DNA of 64,000 nucleotides, from the NCBI RefSeq assembly GCF_001952855.1, contig NZ_LPNO01000002.1:121088-185087 (forward strand), in the 5' to 3' direction. Below, piece after piece: positions 9,079 to 18,730 of the stretch. The DNA comes from Pseudomonas sp. ATCC PTA-122608 (lineage in GTDB: Bacteria; Pseudomonadota; Gammaproteobacteria; Pseudomonadales; Pseudomonadaceae). The position numbers and the translations under genes were made by a program. The notes below the pieces were generated by a model that worked only from the letters and a program-made list of their open reading frames with translations, searched no databases and was not told the origin of the DNA. Position 1 is the first letter of the stretch. Each line of letters begins with the position of its first letter.

Positions 9079-10704
9079 ATGAAAGAGCAGCCTCGGCAGC
9101 TTGCATCGGCACCGCAACCAGTGGCGCACACCCGCGCCCTTTTTCGACAAACACACCTTCTGGCTCCGCTGAGTCTGCTGTGCATCGCCCTCGCCGGCTG
9201 CACCGTCGGGCCGGATTTTGCGCGGCCCGATGTGCCGGCGAACGCCGATTACTCACGGGAGAAGCTCACCTCCACGGCCAAGGCCGACATCGACACTGGC
9301 GGCGCAGCGCAGCGGCTGATCGCGGGGATGGATATTCCCGGGCAATGGTGGACGCTGTTCCGCTCACCGGCCCTGAATGCCCTGGTGGAAGAAGCCTTGC
9401 GTGCCAACCCGGATGTCAGCGCAGCCCAGGCAGCGTTGCGCCAAGCCAATGAGCTGGTGTATGCCGACCAGGCGTCGCTGTTCCCTTCCGTCAGCGGCAA
9501 TGTGCAGAAAGCCCGCGAGAAAGTCTCGGGCGTCACCTCGGGCATCCCGGAGTCGCCGATTCTCACGGTGAGTTCGGCCTCGCTGAGTGTGTCCTATGCC
9601 CCGGACGTGTTCGGCGGCACGCGTCGGCAAATTGAGTCCACCTCGGCCCAAGCCGAGTACGAACGCTTCCAGCTGGAAGCGACGTACCTCACCTTGACCT
9701 CCAATGTGGTCAATACGGCAGTTAGCCTGGCGTCGATACGCGATCAAGTCGCGGCCACCGAGGAGATCATCCGGATCCAGAGCGGCCAACTCGATCTCCT
9801 GCAGGCGCAGCGACGGCTGGGGGCCATCGGCGACACCGATGTGCTCACGCAGCAGACCGCACTGGCGCAAACCCGTGCCAGCTTGCCGCCGCTGCAAAAG
9901 CAATTAGCCCAGACCCGCAACCAGTTGATGGCCTACCTCGGGCGGTTTCCCAATCAGGACCGGGACGAGCGCTTCAACCTGGCCTCCTTGCACTTGCCGG
10001 AAGAACTGCCCCTCAGCCTGCCTTCGGCGATCGTCGGCCAGCGGCCGGATGTGCGTTCTGCCCAGGCGCAACTGCATCAGGCCAGTGCCAACATTGGTGT
10101 GGCCGTGGCCAATCAGTTGCCCCAGTTCAGCATTACCGGTTCCGTGGGTTCCACGGTGGCCAGCGGGACCAAATTATTTTCGGCCGGCAGCGGTGTCTGG
10201 AGCCTCGCCGGGTCGATCACCCAGCCGATCTTTGATGCCGGCGCACTGGAGCATCGTAAACGCGCGGCCGTGGCAGCCTATGACGAGTCGGCAGCCCGCT
10301 ACCGTGGCACCGTGATCGGCGCATTCCAGGACGTGGCCAACGCGCTGCGGGCGCTGGAGGCCGATGCCGATGCACTGAACCAGCAGGTGGTGGCCGAGCG
10401 CTCTGCGCAAGCCAACCTCGACCTGGTGCAGGCGCAGTTCAAGCTCGGCGCCGTGGCCTACATCAACCTGCTCACGGCCCAGCAAACCTACCAGAACACC
10501 GTGCTGGCCCGCGTCAAGGCGCAAGCTTCGCGTTACAGCGATACCACTGCGCTCTTCCAAGCATTGGGTGGGGGCTGGTGGAACCGAACCGATGTGGACC
10601 CCGCGACCAAGGGCCGGCCTGATCGCTTCGGCCTGCCGTCGTGGAACGAGATCATGCCGGCCAAGAACAAGGCAGCGCCTGCCGATTCGGCACGGTTCAA
10701 CTGA
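9079..10704 (+). CDS. RND efflux system outer-membrane lipoprotein (OprM/NodT family)
   Basis: The 541-residue TolC-like channel protein has an N-terminal lipoprotein signal ending in the lipobox LAGC (Cys near residue 41), then VGPDFARPDVP, typical of OprM/OpmD-type factors. Two repeats of the outer-membrane efflux family follow, each with long heptad-rich helices and an ALRQAN / LHQASANIGVA motif. The C-terminal region (ALGGGWW) is also canonical. It would form the outer-membrane exit duct for the adaptor and permease encoded 29 and 1226 bases downstream. The predicted leader before the lipobox is longer than usual, so an internal start is possible, although no better Met is available. Confidence 0.92.
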   Translation: MKEQPRQLASAPQPVAHTRALFRQTHLLAPLSLLCIALAGCTVGPDFARPDVPANADYSREKLTSTAKADIDTGGAAQRLIAGMDIPGQWWTLFRSPALNALVEEALRANPDVSAAQAALRQANELVYADQASLFPSVSGNVQKAREKVSGVTSGIPESPILTVSSASLSVSYAPDVFGGTRRQIESTSAQAEYERFQLEATYLTLTSNVVNTAVSLASIRDQVAATEEIIRIQSGQLDLLQAQRRLGAIGDTDVLTQQTALAQTRASLPPLQKQLAQTRNQLMAYLGRFPNQDRDERFNLASLHLPEELPLSLPSAIVGQRPDVRSAQAQLHQASANIGVAVANQLPQFSITGSVGSTVASGTKLFSAGSGVWSLAGSITQPIFDAGALEHRKRAAVAAYDESAARYRGTVIGAFQDVANALRALEADADALNQQVVAERSAQANLDLVQAQFKLGAVAYINLLTAQQTYQNTVLARVKAQASRYSDTTALFQALGGGWWNRTDVDPATKGRPDRFGLPSWNEIMPAKNKAAPADSARFN

Positions 10705-10733
10705 ACTGAACTCTTGAAACAGCGAGAACACCC

Positions 10734-11921
10734 ATGGCTGATGTCATTACCGCTTCTCCCCTGCCACCCGAGCCCGGCGCACCGCGCAAGCGTCGACTGT
10801 GGCGGCCGATGCTCATCATGATCGTGGTGGTGCTGGTGATTGTGGCGATTATTGCCGGGGTGAAGTTCGTGCAGATTTCGGCGCTGATCGCCCAGTCAAA
10901 AGCGCCCTTGCCCGCTTCTGTGGTCACGGCCATGAAGGTGCCGTTCAGTGACTGGCAACCGAATGTCACCGCCGTGGGCTCAATGAAGGCGGTACGAGGG
11001 GTGGATGTGACCACTGAAGTGGGCGGCATCGTGCGCACCATCGGCTTCACGCCGGGGCAAGAGGTGGCGGCCCAGGCGCTGCTCGTACAGCTGAATGCCG
11101 ACTCGGACATCGCGCAACTGCACTCCCTTGAAGCCACGGCCGACCTGGCCGTGATCGTGCTCAAGCGTGACAAGGCGCAACTGGCGGTTAATGCCATATC
11201 CCAGGCACAAGTCGACACAGACACGGCGGACCTGAAAGCCAAACTCGCCGCCGCCGAACAACAGCGCGCGCTGGTGGCGAAAAAAACCATTCGTGCACCC
11301 TTTGCCGGGCGCATCGGGATCACCAGCGTCAATCCCGGCCAATACCTCAACCCCGGCGACAAGATCGCCACGCTGCAAACCTTTGATCCGATCTACATCG
11401 ATTTCACGGTGCCGCAGACTCAAATGGAGGCCATTGCCATCGGCCAAGGGGTTTCAGTGACGGCCGACGGCCTGTCGAATCAAACCTTCACCGGCAAGAT
11501 CAGCACCATCGACACCCAGTTCGACTCGACCACACGTAACGTCACGGTGGAAGCCACCGTCGACAATCCCAAGAAAAACCTGGTGCCCGGGATGTTTGCC
11601 CGCGCCGTTGTCACCTCCGGTGCGACGCAGCGCTACCTCACCGTGCCGCAGACATCCGTCACCTACAACCCTTACGGCACCACGGTGTTCATCGCCACAT
11701 CGACCAAGAACGACAAGGGTGAAGAAGCCCTCACGGCGCAACAGACCTTCATCAAGACCGGGCCAACCCGAGGTGATCAGGTGGCGATTCTGTCGGGCGT
11801 GAAGGAAGGCGATCTGCTGATCACCAGTGGCCAGATGAAGCTCAAGAATGGCTCGCCCGTGAAGGTCGATAACAGCGCCGCGCCGCTGAACGATCCTGCG
11901 CCGACTCCCCAAGAACACTAA
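10734..11921 (+). CDS. RND efflux periplasmic adaptor (membrane fusion protein)
   Basis: The 395-residue protein has one N-terminal membrane anchor (LIMIVVVLVIVAIIAGVKFV, ~27-46) rather than a lipobox. It then has the lipoyl half-motif (VDVTTEVGGIVRTIGFTPGQEV, ~84-105), a short helical hairpin, the second half-motif (KKTIRAPFAGRIGITSVNPGQYL) and a beta-barrel region (FDPIYIDFTVPQ). This order is standard for HlyD/AcrA-family adaptors of the MexH/MexM sort. The hairpin is short, as in adaptors that pair with a lipidated OprM-type channel. It is the middle gene of a three-gene operon, and its stop is 9 bases before the permease ATG. Confidence 0.93.
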   Translation: MADVITASPLPPEPGAPRKRRLWRPMLIMIVVVLVIVAIIAGVKFVQISALIAQSKAPLPASVVTAMKVPFSDWQPNVTAVGSMKAVRGVDVTTEVGGIVRTIGFTPGQEVAAQALLVQLNADSDIAQLHSLEATADLAVIVLKRDKAQLAVNAISQAQVDTDTADLKAKLAAAEQQRALVAKKTIRAPFAGRIGITSVNPGQYLNPGDKIATLQTFDPIYIDFTVPQTQMEAIAIGQGVSVTADGLSNQTFTGKISTIDTQFDSTTRNVTVEATVDNPKKNLVPGMFARAVVTSGATQRYLTVPQTSVTYNPYGTTVFIATSTKNDKGEEALTAQQTFIKTGPTRGDQVAILSGVKEGDLLITSGQMKLKNGSPVKVDNSAAPLNDPAPTPQEH

Positions 11922-11930
11922 AGGTGTCCC

Positions 11931-14900
11931 ATGAAGCTTACCGATACCTTTATTCAGCGGCCGGTCTGGGCGATTGTGGTTTCGCTGTTCATCCTGATCC
12001 TGGGGCTGCGCTCGATCTTCGAATTGCCGGTAAACCAATGGCCACGCACCGAAAATACCGTGGTCACCATCACCACCGCTTACTACGGCGCGGACGCGTC
12101 CACGGTGGCCGGCTTTATCACCCAGCCGCTTGAATCGGCTATCGCCCAGGCCCAGGGCATCGACTATTTGTCGTCAACCAGCATCACCGGCGTCTCGACG
12201 ATTACCGCCACGCTGCGGCTGAACTACGAGGCCAGCAAGGCACTTACCGAGATCAATACCCAGGTCAACTCGGTCAAGAACCAACTGCCGGCGCAGTCCC
12301 AGGAGCCGGTGCTGACAGTGGCGGTCGGGCAAACCACAGACGCCATGTACCTGGGTTTCTACAGCGACACCCTACCCACCAATAACATCACCGATTACCT
12401 GGTGCGGGTGGTCAAGCCCAAGCTGGATTCGATCCAGGGTGTGCAAACCGCCGAAATCCTCGGCGGCCGTCAGTTCGCCCTGCGCGCCTGGATGGACCCG
12501 ACCAAACTGGCGGCGCATAACGTGACAGCCCAGGACGTGTCCACCGCCCTGGCCAACAACAACTACCTGTCGGCGGTCGGTTCCACCCGCGGGCAAACGG
12601 TGACGGTCGACCTGACGGCCGGGACCGACTTGCACACGGTGGATGAATTCAAGCGGCTGGTGGTCAAGCAGAAAGGCGATGCGCTGGTGTACCTGGAGGA
12701 CGTGGCCACCGTCACCCTCGGCGCCGAAAGCTACGACAGCAGCGTGGCGTTTTCCGGCAAGCGCTCGGTGTTCATCGGTATCAAGACGGCACCCAATGCC
12801 AACATCCTGACGGTCGCCGACAGCGTGCGCGAGGCCTTCCCCGAGCTGCAATCCCAGCTGCCCACCGGGGTGCGCGGCGAAATCGTGTATGACTCCACGG
12901 AGTTCATCAATACCTCGATTTATGAGGTGGTGAAGACCCTTGTCGAGGCGATGATCATTGTGGCGGTGGTGATCTACCTGTTCCTCGGCTCGTTCCGCGC
13001 GGTAATCGTGCCGTTGGTGGCGATCCCGCTGTCGCTGGTCGGGACCTTCTTCATCATGTACCTGCTGGGGTACTCGATTAACCTGCTGACCCTGCTCGCC
13101 CTGGTATTGGCCATCGGCCTGGTGGTGGACGACGCGATTATCGTGGTGGAAAACGTCGACCGGCACATCAAGGAAGAAGGCAAAGGTGTGCTGGAGGCTT
13201 CGCTGGTTGCAGCGCGTGAGCTGGGTGGGCCGATTCTCGCGATGACGGTGGTGTTGATTGCCGCGTACGTGCCCATCGGGCTGCGCAGCGGCCTTACCGG
13301 CGCACTGTTCAAGGAATTCTGCTTCTCGCTGGCAGGTGCCGTGACCGTGTCGGCCGTGGTGGCGTTGACGCTCTCGCCGATGATGACTTCCCGGCTGTTC
13401 AAGACCGGGCAGGAAGAAGGTCGCTTCGCCCGCAAGCTCGATCAGTATTTTGACTGGTTGCGAGGCCGTTACCACCGCGTGCTCTCAGGTGGCCTGAACG
13501 TATGGCCGGTGCTGGTGACGTTCGGCTTTATGCTGTTCCTGCTGGTGGCGGCCAGTGGCATGACCGCCAAAAGCGAGCTGTCGCCCACCGAGGACCAGGG
13601 GCTGGTGTTCATGCAGATCAAAGGCCCGCCGACCGCCTCGCCGCAGCAGATGGAACGGATTGCCGACCAGGCCTTCCAGGTCGCCAACAAAGAGCCGGAA
13701 TACGCGCAGATGTTCCAGCTGACCGGGCTGCCCATTCTCAACCAGGGCCTGGGCGGTGTGCTGCTCAAAAACTGGGGCGACCGCTCGCGCTCCCAAGCTG
13801 AACTGATATTGGAACTCCAGCAAAAATGGAACCAGATACCCGGCGCCACCATCGCGGCCTTCCCGCTGCCATCGCTGCCGGGCGCCCAGGGCTTGCCTGT
13901 GCAGTTCGTGATCACCACCACCGACTCGGTGGAAAACCTCAATGAGGTCGCCCAGGCCGTGGTGGCCGAGGCCCAGAAACAACAGCTGTTCTATTTCTCC
14001 GACATGGACCTGAAGCTCGACAAGCCACAAGCCAAGCTGGTGGTGGACCGGGAAAAAATTGCCGCACTGGGCATGACCCAGGCCGACGTCGGTGCGGCGT
14101 TATCCGCCGCTCTGGGCGGCAACTACGTGAACTACTTCTCCACCGCCGGGCGTTCGTACAAAGTCATTCCCCAGGTGTTGCAGGTTGACCGCCTTAACCC
14201 GGACCAGATTCTCGATTACTACATCCGCACGCCCGCAGGCGCAATGATCCAGGCGCGCACCGTGGCGCATATCGAAACCACCACCCAGCCGGAGTCGATC
14301 AACCACTTCCAGCAACTTAACTCGGCGACCCTGTCGGGCGTCAGCGGCGTGGCCCAGGGCGAACTGCTGGCGAAACTGAACACCATCCTGACCAACATTG
14401 CGCCGTCGGGCTACACCTCGGACTTCTCGGGTGAATCGCGCCAGTTCATGCAGGAGTCCGGCGGGTTCTTCGGCTTGCTGATGTTCTCTATCCTGATCGT
14501 CTACCTGGCCCTGGCGTTCCAGTTCGAGAGCTTCCGCGACCCGGTGGTGATCCTGTTCTCGGTGCCCCCTGCACTCTTCGGCGCGCTGGCGTTCATCACC
14601 ATGGGATTTGCCTCGATCAACGTGTACACACAGGTGGGGCTGGTGACGCTGCTGGGGTTGATCACCAAGCACGGGATTCTGATCGTGCAGTTTGCCAACG
14701 AGTTGCAGCGCGCCGGTCACAGCAAGCGTGAGGCGATAGAAGAAGCGGCCGGCGTGCGCCTGCGGCCGATCCTGATGACCACGGCGGCGATGGTGCTGGG
14801 CGTGGTGCCGCTGGTGTGGGCTTCCGGCGCCGGGGCTGCGGGACGGCATGACATGGGCCTGGTGATCTTTGCCGGGTTGTCGATCGGCACCGTGCTGACG

Positions 14901-14978
14901 CTGTTCATGGTGCCGGCGATGTATATGTTTATAGGTTCTACGCACCATCAGGAGGCGCAGCAGCCGGTTCCCGTGTAG
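11931..14978 (+). CDS. RND multidrug efflux permease; stop codon lies in a REP element
   Basis: The 1015-residue inner-membrane pump has twelve predicted membrane helices and two large periplasmic loops. Proton-relay residues are visible in TM4 (GLVVDDAIIVVEN, two adjacent Asp near 401-402), with the usual Lys in TM10 (LLGLITKHGIL). It exports drugs or other amphiphiles using the proton gradient, together with the preceding adaptor and channel. The family (MexF/MexI/MexW-like, HAE1) is clear, but the substrate and exact orthologue are not. The C-terminus is short and ends QQPVPV, where the TAG stop belongs to the first bases of a REP palindrome (GTAGGAGCGAGC). The last 170 bases are repeated twice downstream. 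Confidence 0.93.
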   Translation: MKLTDTFIQRPVWAIVVSLFILILGLRSIFELPVNQWPRTENTVVTITTAYYGADASTVAGFITQPLESAIAQAQGIDYLSSTSITGVSTITATLRLNYEASKALTEINTQVNSVKNQLPAQSQEPVLTVAVGQTTDAMYLGFYSDTLPTNNITDYLVRVVKPKLDSIQGVQTAEILGGRQFALRAWMDPTKLAAHNVTAQDVSTALANNNYLSAVGSTRGQTVTVDLTAGTDLHTVDEFKRLVVKQKGDALVYLEDVATVTLGAESYDSSVAFSGKRSVFIGIKTAPNANILTVADSVREAFPELQSQLPTGVRGEIVYDSTEFINTSIYEVVKTLVEAMIIVAVVIYLFLGSFRAVIVPLVAIPLSLVGTFFIMYLLGYSINLLTLLALVLAIGLVVDDAIIVVENVDRHIKEEGKGVLEASLVAARELGGPILAMTVVLIAAYVPIGLRSGLTGALFKEFCFSLAGAVTVSAVVALTLSPMMTSRLFKTGQEEGRFARKLDQYFDWLRGRYHRVLSGGLNVWPVLVTFGFMLFLLVAASGMTAKSELSPTEDQGLVFMQIKGPPTASPQQMERIADQAFQVANKEPEYAQMFQLTGLPILNQGLGGVLLKNWGDRSRSQAELILELQQKWNQIPGATIAAFPLPSLPGAQGLPVQFVITTTDSVENLNEVAQAVVAEAQKQQLFYFSDMDLKLDKPQAKLVVDREKIAALGMTQADVGAALSAALGGNYVNYFSTAGRSYKVIPQVLQVDRLNPDQILDYYIRTPAGAMIQARTVAHIETTTQPESINHFQQLNSATLSGVSGVAQGELLAKLNTILTNIAPSGYTSDFSGESRQFMQESGGFFGLLMFSILIVYLALAFQFESFRDPVVILFSVPPALFGALAFITMGFASINVYTQVGLVTLLGLITKHGILIVQFANELQRAGHSKREAIEEAAGVRLRPILMTTAAMVLGVVPLVWASGAGAAGRHDMGLVIFAGLSIGTVLTLFMVPAMYMFIGSTHHQEAQQPVPV

Positions 14979-15621
14979 GAGCGAGCTTGCTCGCGAAGGA
15001 CGTTAACGATGACGCGGGCATTCAGAATGAACGCGGCGCCCTCAGGTTCTTCGCGAGCAAGCTCGCTCCTACAGTGGGTCGCTGGTGTGGGCTTCCGGCG
15101 CCGGGGCTGCGGGACGGCATGATATGGGCCTGGTGATCTTTGCCGGTTTGTCGATTGGTACCGTGCTGACACTGTTTATGGTGCCGGCGATGTATATGTT
15201 CATAGGTTCTACGCACCATCAGGAGGCGCAGCAGCCGGTTCCCGTGTAGGAGCGAGCTTGCTCGCGAAGGACGTTAACGATGACACGGGCATTCAGAATG
15301 AACGCGGCGCCCTCAGGTTCTTCGCGAGCAAGCTCGCTCCTACAGTGGGTCGCTGGTGTGGGCCTCCGGTGCCGGGGCTGCGGGGCGGCATGACATGGGC
15401 CTGGTGATCTTTGCCGGGTTGTCGATTGGTACCGTGCTGACGCTGTTCATGGTGCCGGCGATGTATATGTTCATTGGCTCCACGCACCATCAGGAGGCGC
15501 AGCAGCCGGTTCCCGTGTAGGAGCGAGCTTGCTCGCGAAAGACGTTAACGATGGCGCGGGCATTCAGAATGAACGCGGCGCCTTCAGGTTCTTCGCGAGC
15601 AAGCTCGCTCCTACAGTGGAT
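14809..15621. repeat. Three tandem 271-bp copies of the RND permease gene tail plus REPIN
   Basis: Copies run 14809-15079, 15080-15350 and 15351-15621. Each holds the last 170 bases of the permease gene (to its TAG at 14978, 15249 and 15520) and ~101 bases carrying two inverted REPs (GTAGGAGCGAGCTTGCTCGC and its reverse complement). In the coding part I count 7 differences between copies 1 and 2, 9 between 1 and 3, and 10 between 2 and 3. All fall at third codon positions of the original frame and are synonymous. Copy 1 is the live gene end. Copies 2 and 3 have no start and no function of their own that I can see. The array ends at the stop codon of the convergent trehalose synthase gene. Confidence 0.95.
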
Positions 15622-17687
15622 CAGATCATCGGCGAGCTACTCACCACCCGCAGCGCCAAGCCTTCGTACGCATCCAGGGTGATGGTGAAATCGCCCTCGG
15701 GCGTCAGATCGCCTTCCACCCGCTCATTGATGATGTCCACCACCGGCCCTGGCGCGATATTGGGCAGGTGCAGGGTTTCCGTGATGGGCGTGGAGCCGAA
15801 ATTAAGCGCCGTGATCTGAGTACCTTTGCCCGCCGGCAGTTCGTGAACCATGATCAGCAGCCCTGGGTGTTGCACATCCGGCACCAGGATCTGGCGGCTG
15901 GCGGCGATGTCGTAGGCTCGGCGCACGGCGAGGATTCTTTGCAGTTGCGAGGCAAACGAATCCGGGTCGGCCAGTTGGGTGATCAGGCTGCCGTACAAGG
16001 TTTTCGGACGCGGCATCTGCCCGGCGGATTGCTCCGCGTCGGGGTTCAGGTCCACCAGGTCATAGGCGCCGCGATGGATCCAGCGTGTGTCGCCATCGAG
16101 CATCAAGTGGGCCACCTCTTCCGCCGGCAAAGGCAGTGCGCCTACCAGGTCCCAGCCGGACAGTGCAAACACCCCAGGTTGCATCGCGTTGTACATCACC
16201 AGCAGCAGGTGAATCTGGCGGATCTGTTGGATATCCGCCGGGGTAATCGCTTCAAGGTCGCGAATGCCCAACGCCGCCGTGATGATGCTGGCGGTGGTGC
16301 ACGACACGCCGTTGGTCACGAATTTCAGGTTATAGGGTGCGTGTTCGCCGGCGAGGCGTTCGTACATCTGTTCGCGGATGTGCTCGCGCAGGATGCCGCC
16401 GGGAAAGGTCTGGCCCTGATACAGGTAGTTGTCATGGGCGTGCAGGGTCCAGAAGTGCACCAGTTCCAGGGTCAGTTCGTCATGGTTCTGCAAGGCATGG
16501 ATCAGCGAGCCGGGGTCGATGCCCAGGGTGTGCATCTCCCGCAGCATCAGGCGCAGGAATTCGGTATCGCCCATCAATAACGCGTGCTGGTACGCCGGCC
16601 GGGTGATGAAGTCGTAGGACAGGTCGGCGCCGCCGTGGGACATGGCGGCGATGTCGTCCACCGTCAGGTTCAGTTCCTGAAAGCTGAAACCGCCCGCCTT
16701 GCGAATCGCGCCGCCGAGTATCTGGTTGCCGGTGATGGACAGCGGGTGGCTTTCAGACCAGGCGTTACCTTCGAGTTTTCGCTCCACGCCGAGGAAGCCG
16801 TTGGCGTCCAGGCGCAGGATCTTCGCGCCCATCACGTCGATGGCGTGCAGGGCGTCGCCGATGATCATCTGCTGCGCGGCGAAGGTTGGGTCCAGCCAGT
16901 TCAGTGACGGTTGGCCTTCCTTGAAGTAATGCAGGTATACCCAGCGCCGGGGTTTGCCATCCACGCCGATCACCACATCGGTCGCGCTCCAGTCGGTTTC
17001 CTTGACTCCGGGCTCGAAGAAGATCACCCGTTGCAACTGGCCGACGATGTAGTGCTTGTCCCTCAGCACGTCGACCTGCTGCGGGCTGAGGTTCTGTGCA
17101 TCACGCCCCTCGGCAATCTCGGGCAGCAATGGCCAGTCTTCCTCGCGGATTTCCACCATGTGGTAGAGCCCGGGGTAGTCTTCGTAAGCCATCTCGGCCA
17201 GGCGGAAGTCCGCGCCTTTGCCGGTGTGGGACGGGATCACGTCGTCGATGATCACCGCGTTGTGCGCGGCGGCCATGCGCGCCAGGGATTGCAGTTGGGC
17301 CTCGGTGCCCAGTTGCGGGTCGATGTCGAAGCTGATGCGGTCAAAATTGCCGTCAATCGTGGGGGTGTGCTCGGTGCCGGAAAGACCACCCGAGCGCTTC
17401 AACGGGCCGTTGTGAATGCCCTGGATGCCGATCTTTGACAGTGCATGCCATAACGTCTCATCGCCCAGGGCTTCGAGTACGCTGCCGTTTTCACGGGTGA
17501 CGATGGACGCCGGGTACGCAGTGAACCACACCGACGACAGGGCTGAAGCATCGCGGGGCCGCGTATGGGCATACGGCTGCTGCCACAATCTGCCTTGCCC
17601 CGAGTAGAGTTTGGCGCGCTGCTTTGCGGCCTGCAGCATTGATTGTTCTACCAGCCAGGCCACATGTTTCTTATCGGCGTCCGTCAT
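15621..17687 (-). CDS. treS: Trehalose synthase / maltose alpha-D-glucosyltransferase (GH13)
   Basis: The 688-residue GH13 protein is of the length of Pseudomonas trehalose synthases, which interconvert maltose and trehalose. The catalytic triad is visible in family motifs: nucleophile Asp in [11 protein letters not shown] (~290), acid/base Glu in [10 protein letters not shown] (~330), and the third Asp in [10 protein letters not shown] (~405). The (beta/alpha)8 barrel is followed by a C-terminal beta domain (~600-685). The N-terminus ([11 protein letters not shown]) is cytosolic. A good ribosome site (AGGTGATT) precedes the ATG. It stands alone: no glycogen or maltokinase genes adjoin, and its stop codon touches the tandem repeat array. 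Function as an osmoprotectant or storage enzyme is inferred from the family. A different GH13 specificity is possible. Confidence 0.8.
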   Translation of the reverse strand: MTDADKKHVAWLVEQSMLQAAKQRAKLYSGQGRLWQQPYAHTRPRDASALSSVWFTAYPASIVTRENGSVLEALGDETLWHALSKIGIQGIHNGPLKRSGGLSGTEHTPTIDGNFDRISFDIDPQLGTEAQLQSLARMAAAHNAVIIDDVIPSHTGKGADFRLAEMAYEDYPGLYHMVEIREEDWPLLPEIAEGRDAQNLSPQQVDVLRDKHYIVGQLQRVIFFEPGVKETDWSATDVVIGVDGKPRRWVYLHYFKEGQPSLNWLDPTFAAQQMIIGDALHAIDVMGAKILRLDANGFLGVERKLEGNAWSESHPLSITGNQILGGAIRKAGGFSFQELNLTVDDIAAMSHGGADLSYDFITRPAYQHALLMGDTEFLRLMLREMHTLGIDPGSLIHALQNHDELTLELVHFWTLHAHDNYLYQGQTFPGGILREHIREQMYERLAGEHAPYNLKFVTNGVSCTTASIITAALGIRDLEAITPADIQQIRQIHLLLVMYNAMQPGVFALSGWDLVGALPLPAEEVAHLMLDGDTRWIHRGAYDLVDLNPDAEQSAGQMPRPKTLYGSLITQLADPDSFASQLQRILAVRRAYDIAASRQILVPDVQHPGLLIMVHELPAGKGTQITALNFGSTPITETLHLPNIAPGPVVDIINERVEGDLTPEGDFTITLDAYEGLALRVVSSSPMI

Positions 17688-17808
17688 AAATCAATCACCT
17701 GCACCCATGAAGTAGTCGGTTGCGGTGGCTGTATGTGAACCACCGTTCGTTACTGTATGAGGCCCCGGGTGACGATTCGTTGCATCCGAGATGGCTGCCC
17801 TTCCCGGC

Positions 17809-18591
17809 CTAGACCCACCCACCGTCCACAATGAAGTTCTGTGCGGTGCACATCGCCGAGACATCAGACGCCAGGAACAGCGCCATATTGGCGATATGTT
17901 CCGGCTGCACACTTCCCGGCAAACACTGGCTGCGGCTGATCAGTTCCCGGGCGTCATCATCCACCCACATCGCCAGTTGTTTTTCGGTCATCACCCAGCC
18001 CGGCACCAGTGTGTTGACCCTGATCCGGCTCGGGCCCAGCTCTCGCGCCAGGGCCCGGGTCATGCCGTGGGCGGCGGCTTTGCTGGCGGCGTATACCGGG
18101 TAGCCGCTGGAAGCCATCATCCAGCCAATGGAACCCAGGTTGATGATCGCCCCGCCCCCTGCGGCTTTCATCATGGGCACCACGGCCCGGGCGGCAAAAA
18201 AGGCGTGCTTCAGGTTGACCGAGATCAGTTGGTCGAATGTCTCTGAGTCGACTTCATCCAGGGTGTGCCGAACGTCATTGGCGGCATTGTTCACCAGCAC
18301 ATTGATCGGCCCCAGGGTTTGCGCCAGGCGCCCGATGGCGGCCTTGTAAGCGATCTCGTCGGTGATATCGCAATGGGCGAATTCGACGGCATGCCCCTCG
18401 GACGACAGGATTGCCGCCAAGCGGTCGCCCTGCCCTTGCGCCCGGTCCACGAACGCAACCTTGGCACCCTGGCGTGCGAAGGCTCGCACCATGGATTCGC
18501 CAATCCCGGAAGCACCGCCGGAAATCAGCACGGTTTTATCTCGCAGGTCCGGGTACATCGCCTGTGCGCCAGCCTGTTGTTCAGTGTTCAT
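17809..18591 (-). CDS. SDR sugar 1-dehydrogenase, probable L-arabinose 1-dehydrogenase
   Basis: The 260-residue short-chain dehydrogenase has the cofactor motif SGGASGIGES (~22-31), an acidic residue after beta-2 (FVDRA) that favours NAD+, and an NNAAND motif. Its active site is Ser (NLGSIGW), Tyr and Lys (YAASKAA). The segments YPDLRDKTVLISGG and NDVRHTLDEV place it near bacterial D-xylose/L-arabinose 1-dehydrogenases of the SDR type. It would oxidise the pyranose to the lactone, the first step of the non-phosphorylating pathway. It is transcribed away from the mutarotase gene across a 139-base region that contains a GntR-type operator. D-Galactose or D-fucose are alternative substrates for this group. 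Confidence 0.78.
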   Translation of the reverse strand: MNTEQQAGAQAMYPDLRDKTVLISGGASGIGESMVRAFARQGAKVAFVDRAQGQGDRLAAILSSEGHAVEFAHCDITDEIAYKAAIGRLAQTLGPINVLVNNAANDVRHTLDEVDSETFDQLISVNLKHAFFAARAVVPMMKAAGGGAIINLGSIGWMMASSGYPVYAASKAAAHGMTRALARELGPSRIRVNTLVPGWVMTEKQLAMWVDDDARELISRSQCLPGSVQPEHIANMALFLASDVSAMCTAQNFIVDGGWV

Positions 18592-18685
18592 GTGACGGTC
18601 ACTCCGCTGTATTTAGTCTTATTTTATATTGCAAAATTTGCGAATTTGTCTATATATCAGCACTGCATCTGATCGAAATACAATA

Positions 18686-18700
18686 AATAGTCGAACTATT
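18686..18700. promoter_or_regulatory. GntR/FadR-type operator (TAGT-CGA-ACTA) between SDR and mutarotase genes
   Basis: AATAGT-CGA-ACTATT is a palindrome that fits the FadR-subfamily consensus TNGTNNNACNA. It continues into TAATCAACAA, and the same extension follows the related palindrome at 28513-28527. The only GntR protein in the window is encoded at 30408-31130, so it is the likely binder. A second palindrome, GCAAA-A-TTTGC, lies at 18631-18641. Confidence 0.65.
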
Positions 18701-18730
18701 TAATCAACAACAATAAAAGGTAGCTCAGTC

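Noticed and set aside
14809..15621. CRISPR-like array
   Set aside because: The period is 271 bases with near-identical whole units and no unique spacers. It is a tandem gene-tail/REPIN duplication.
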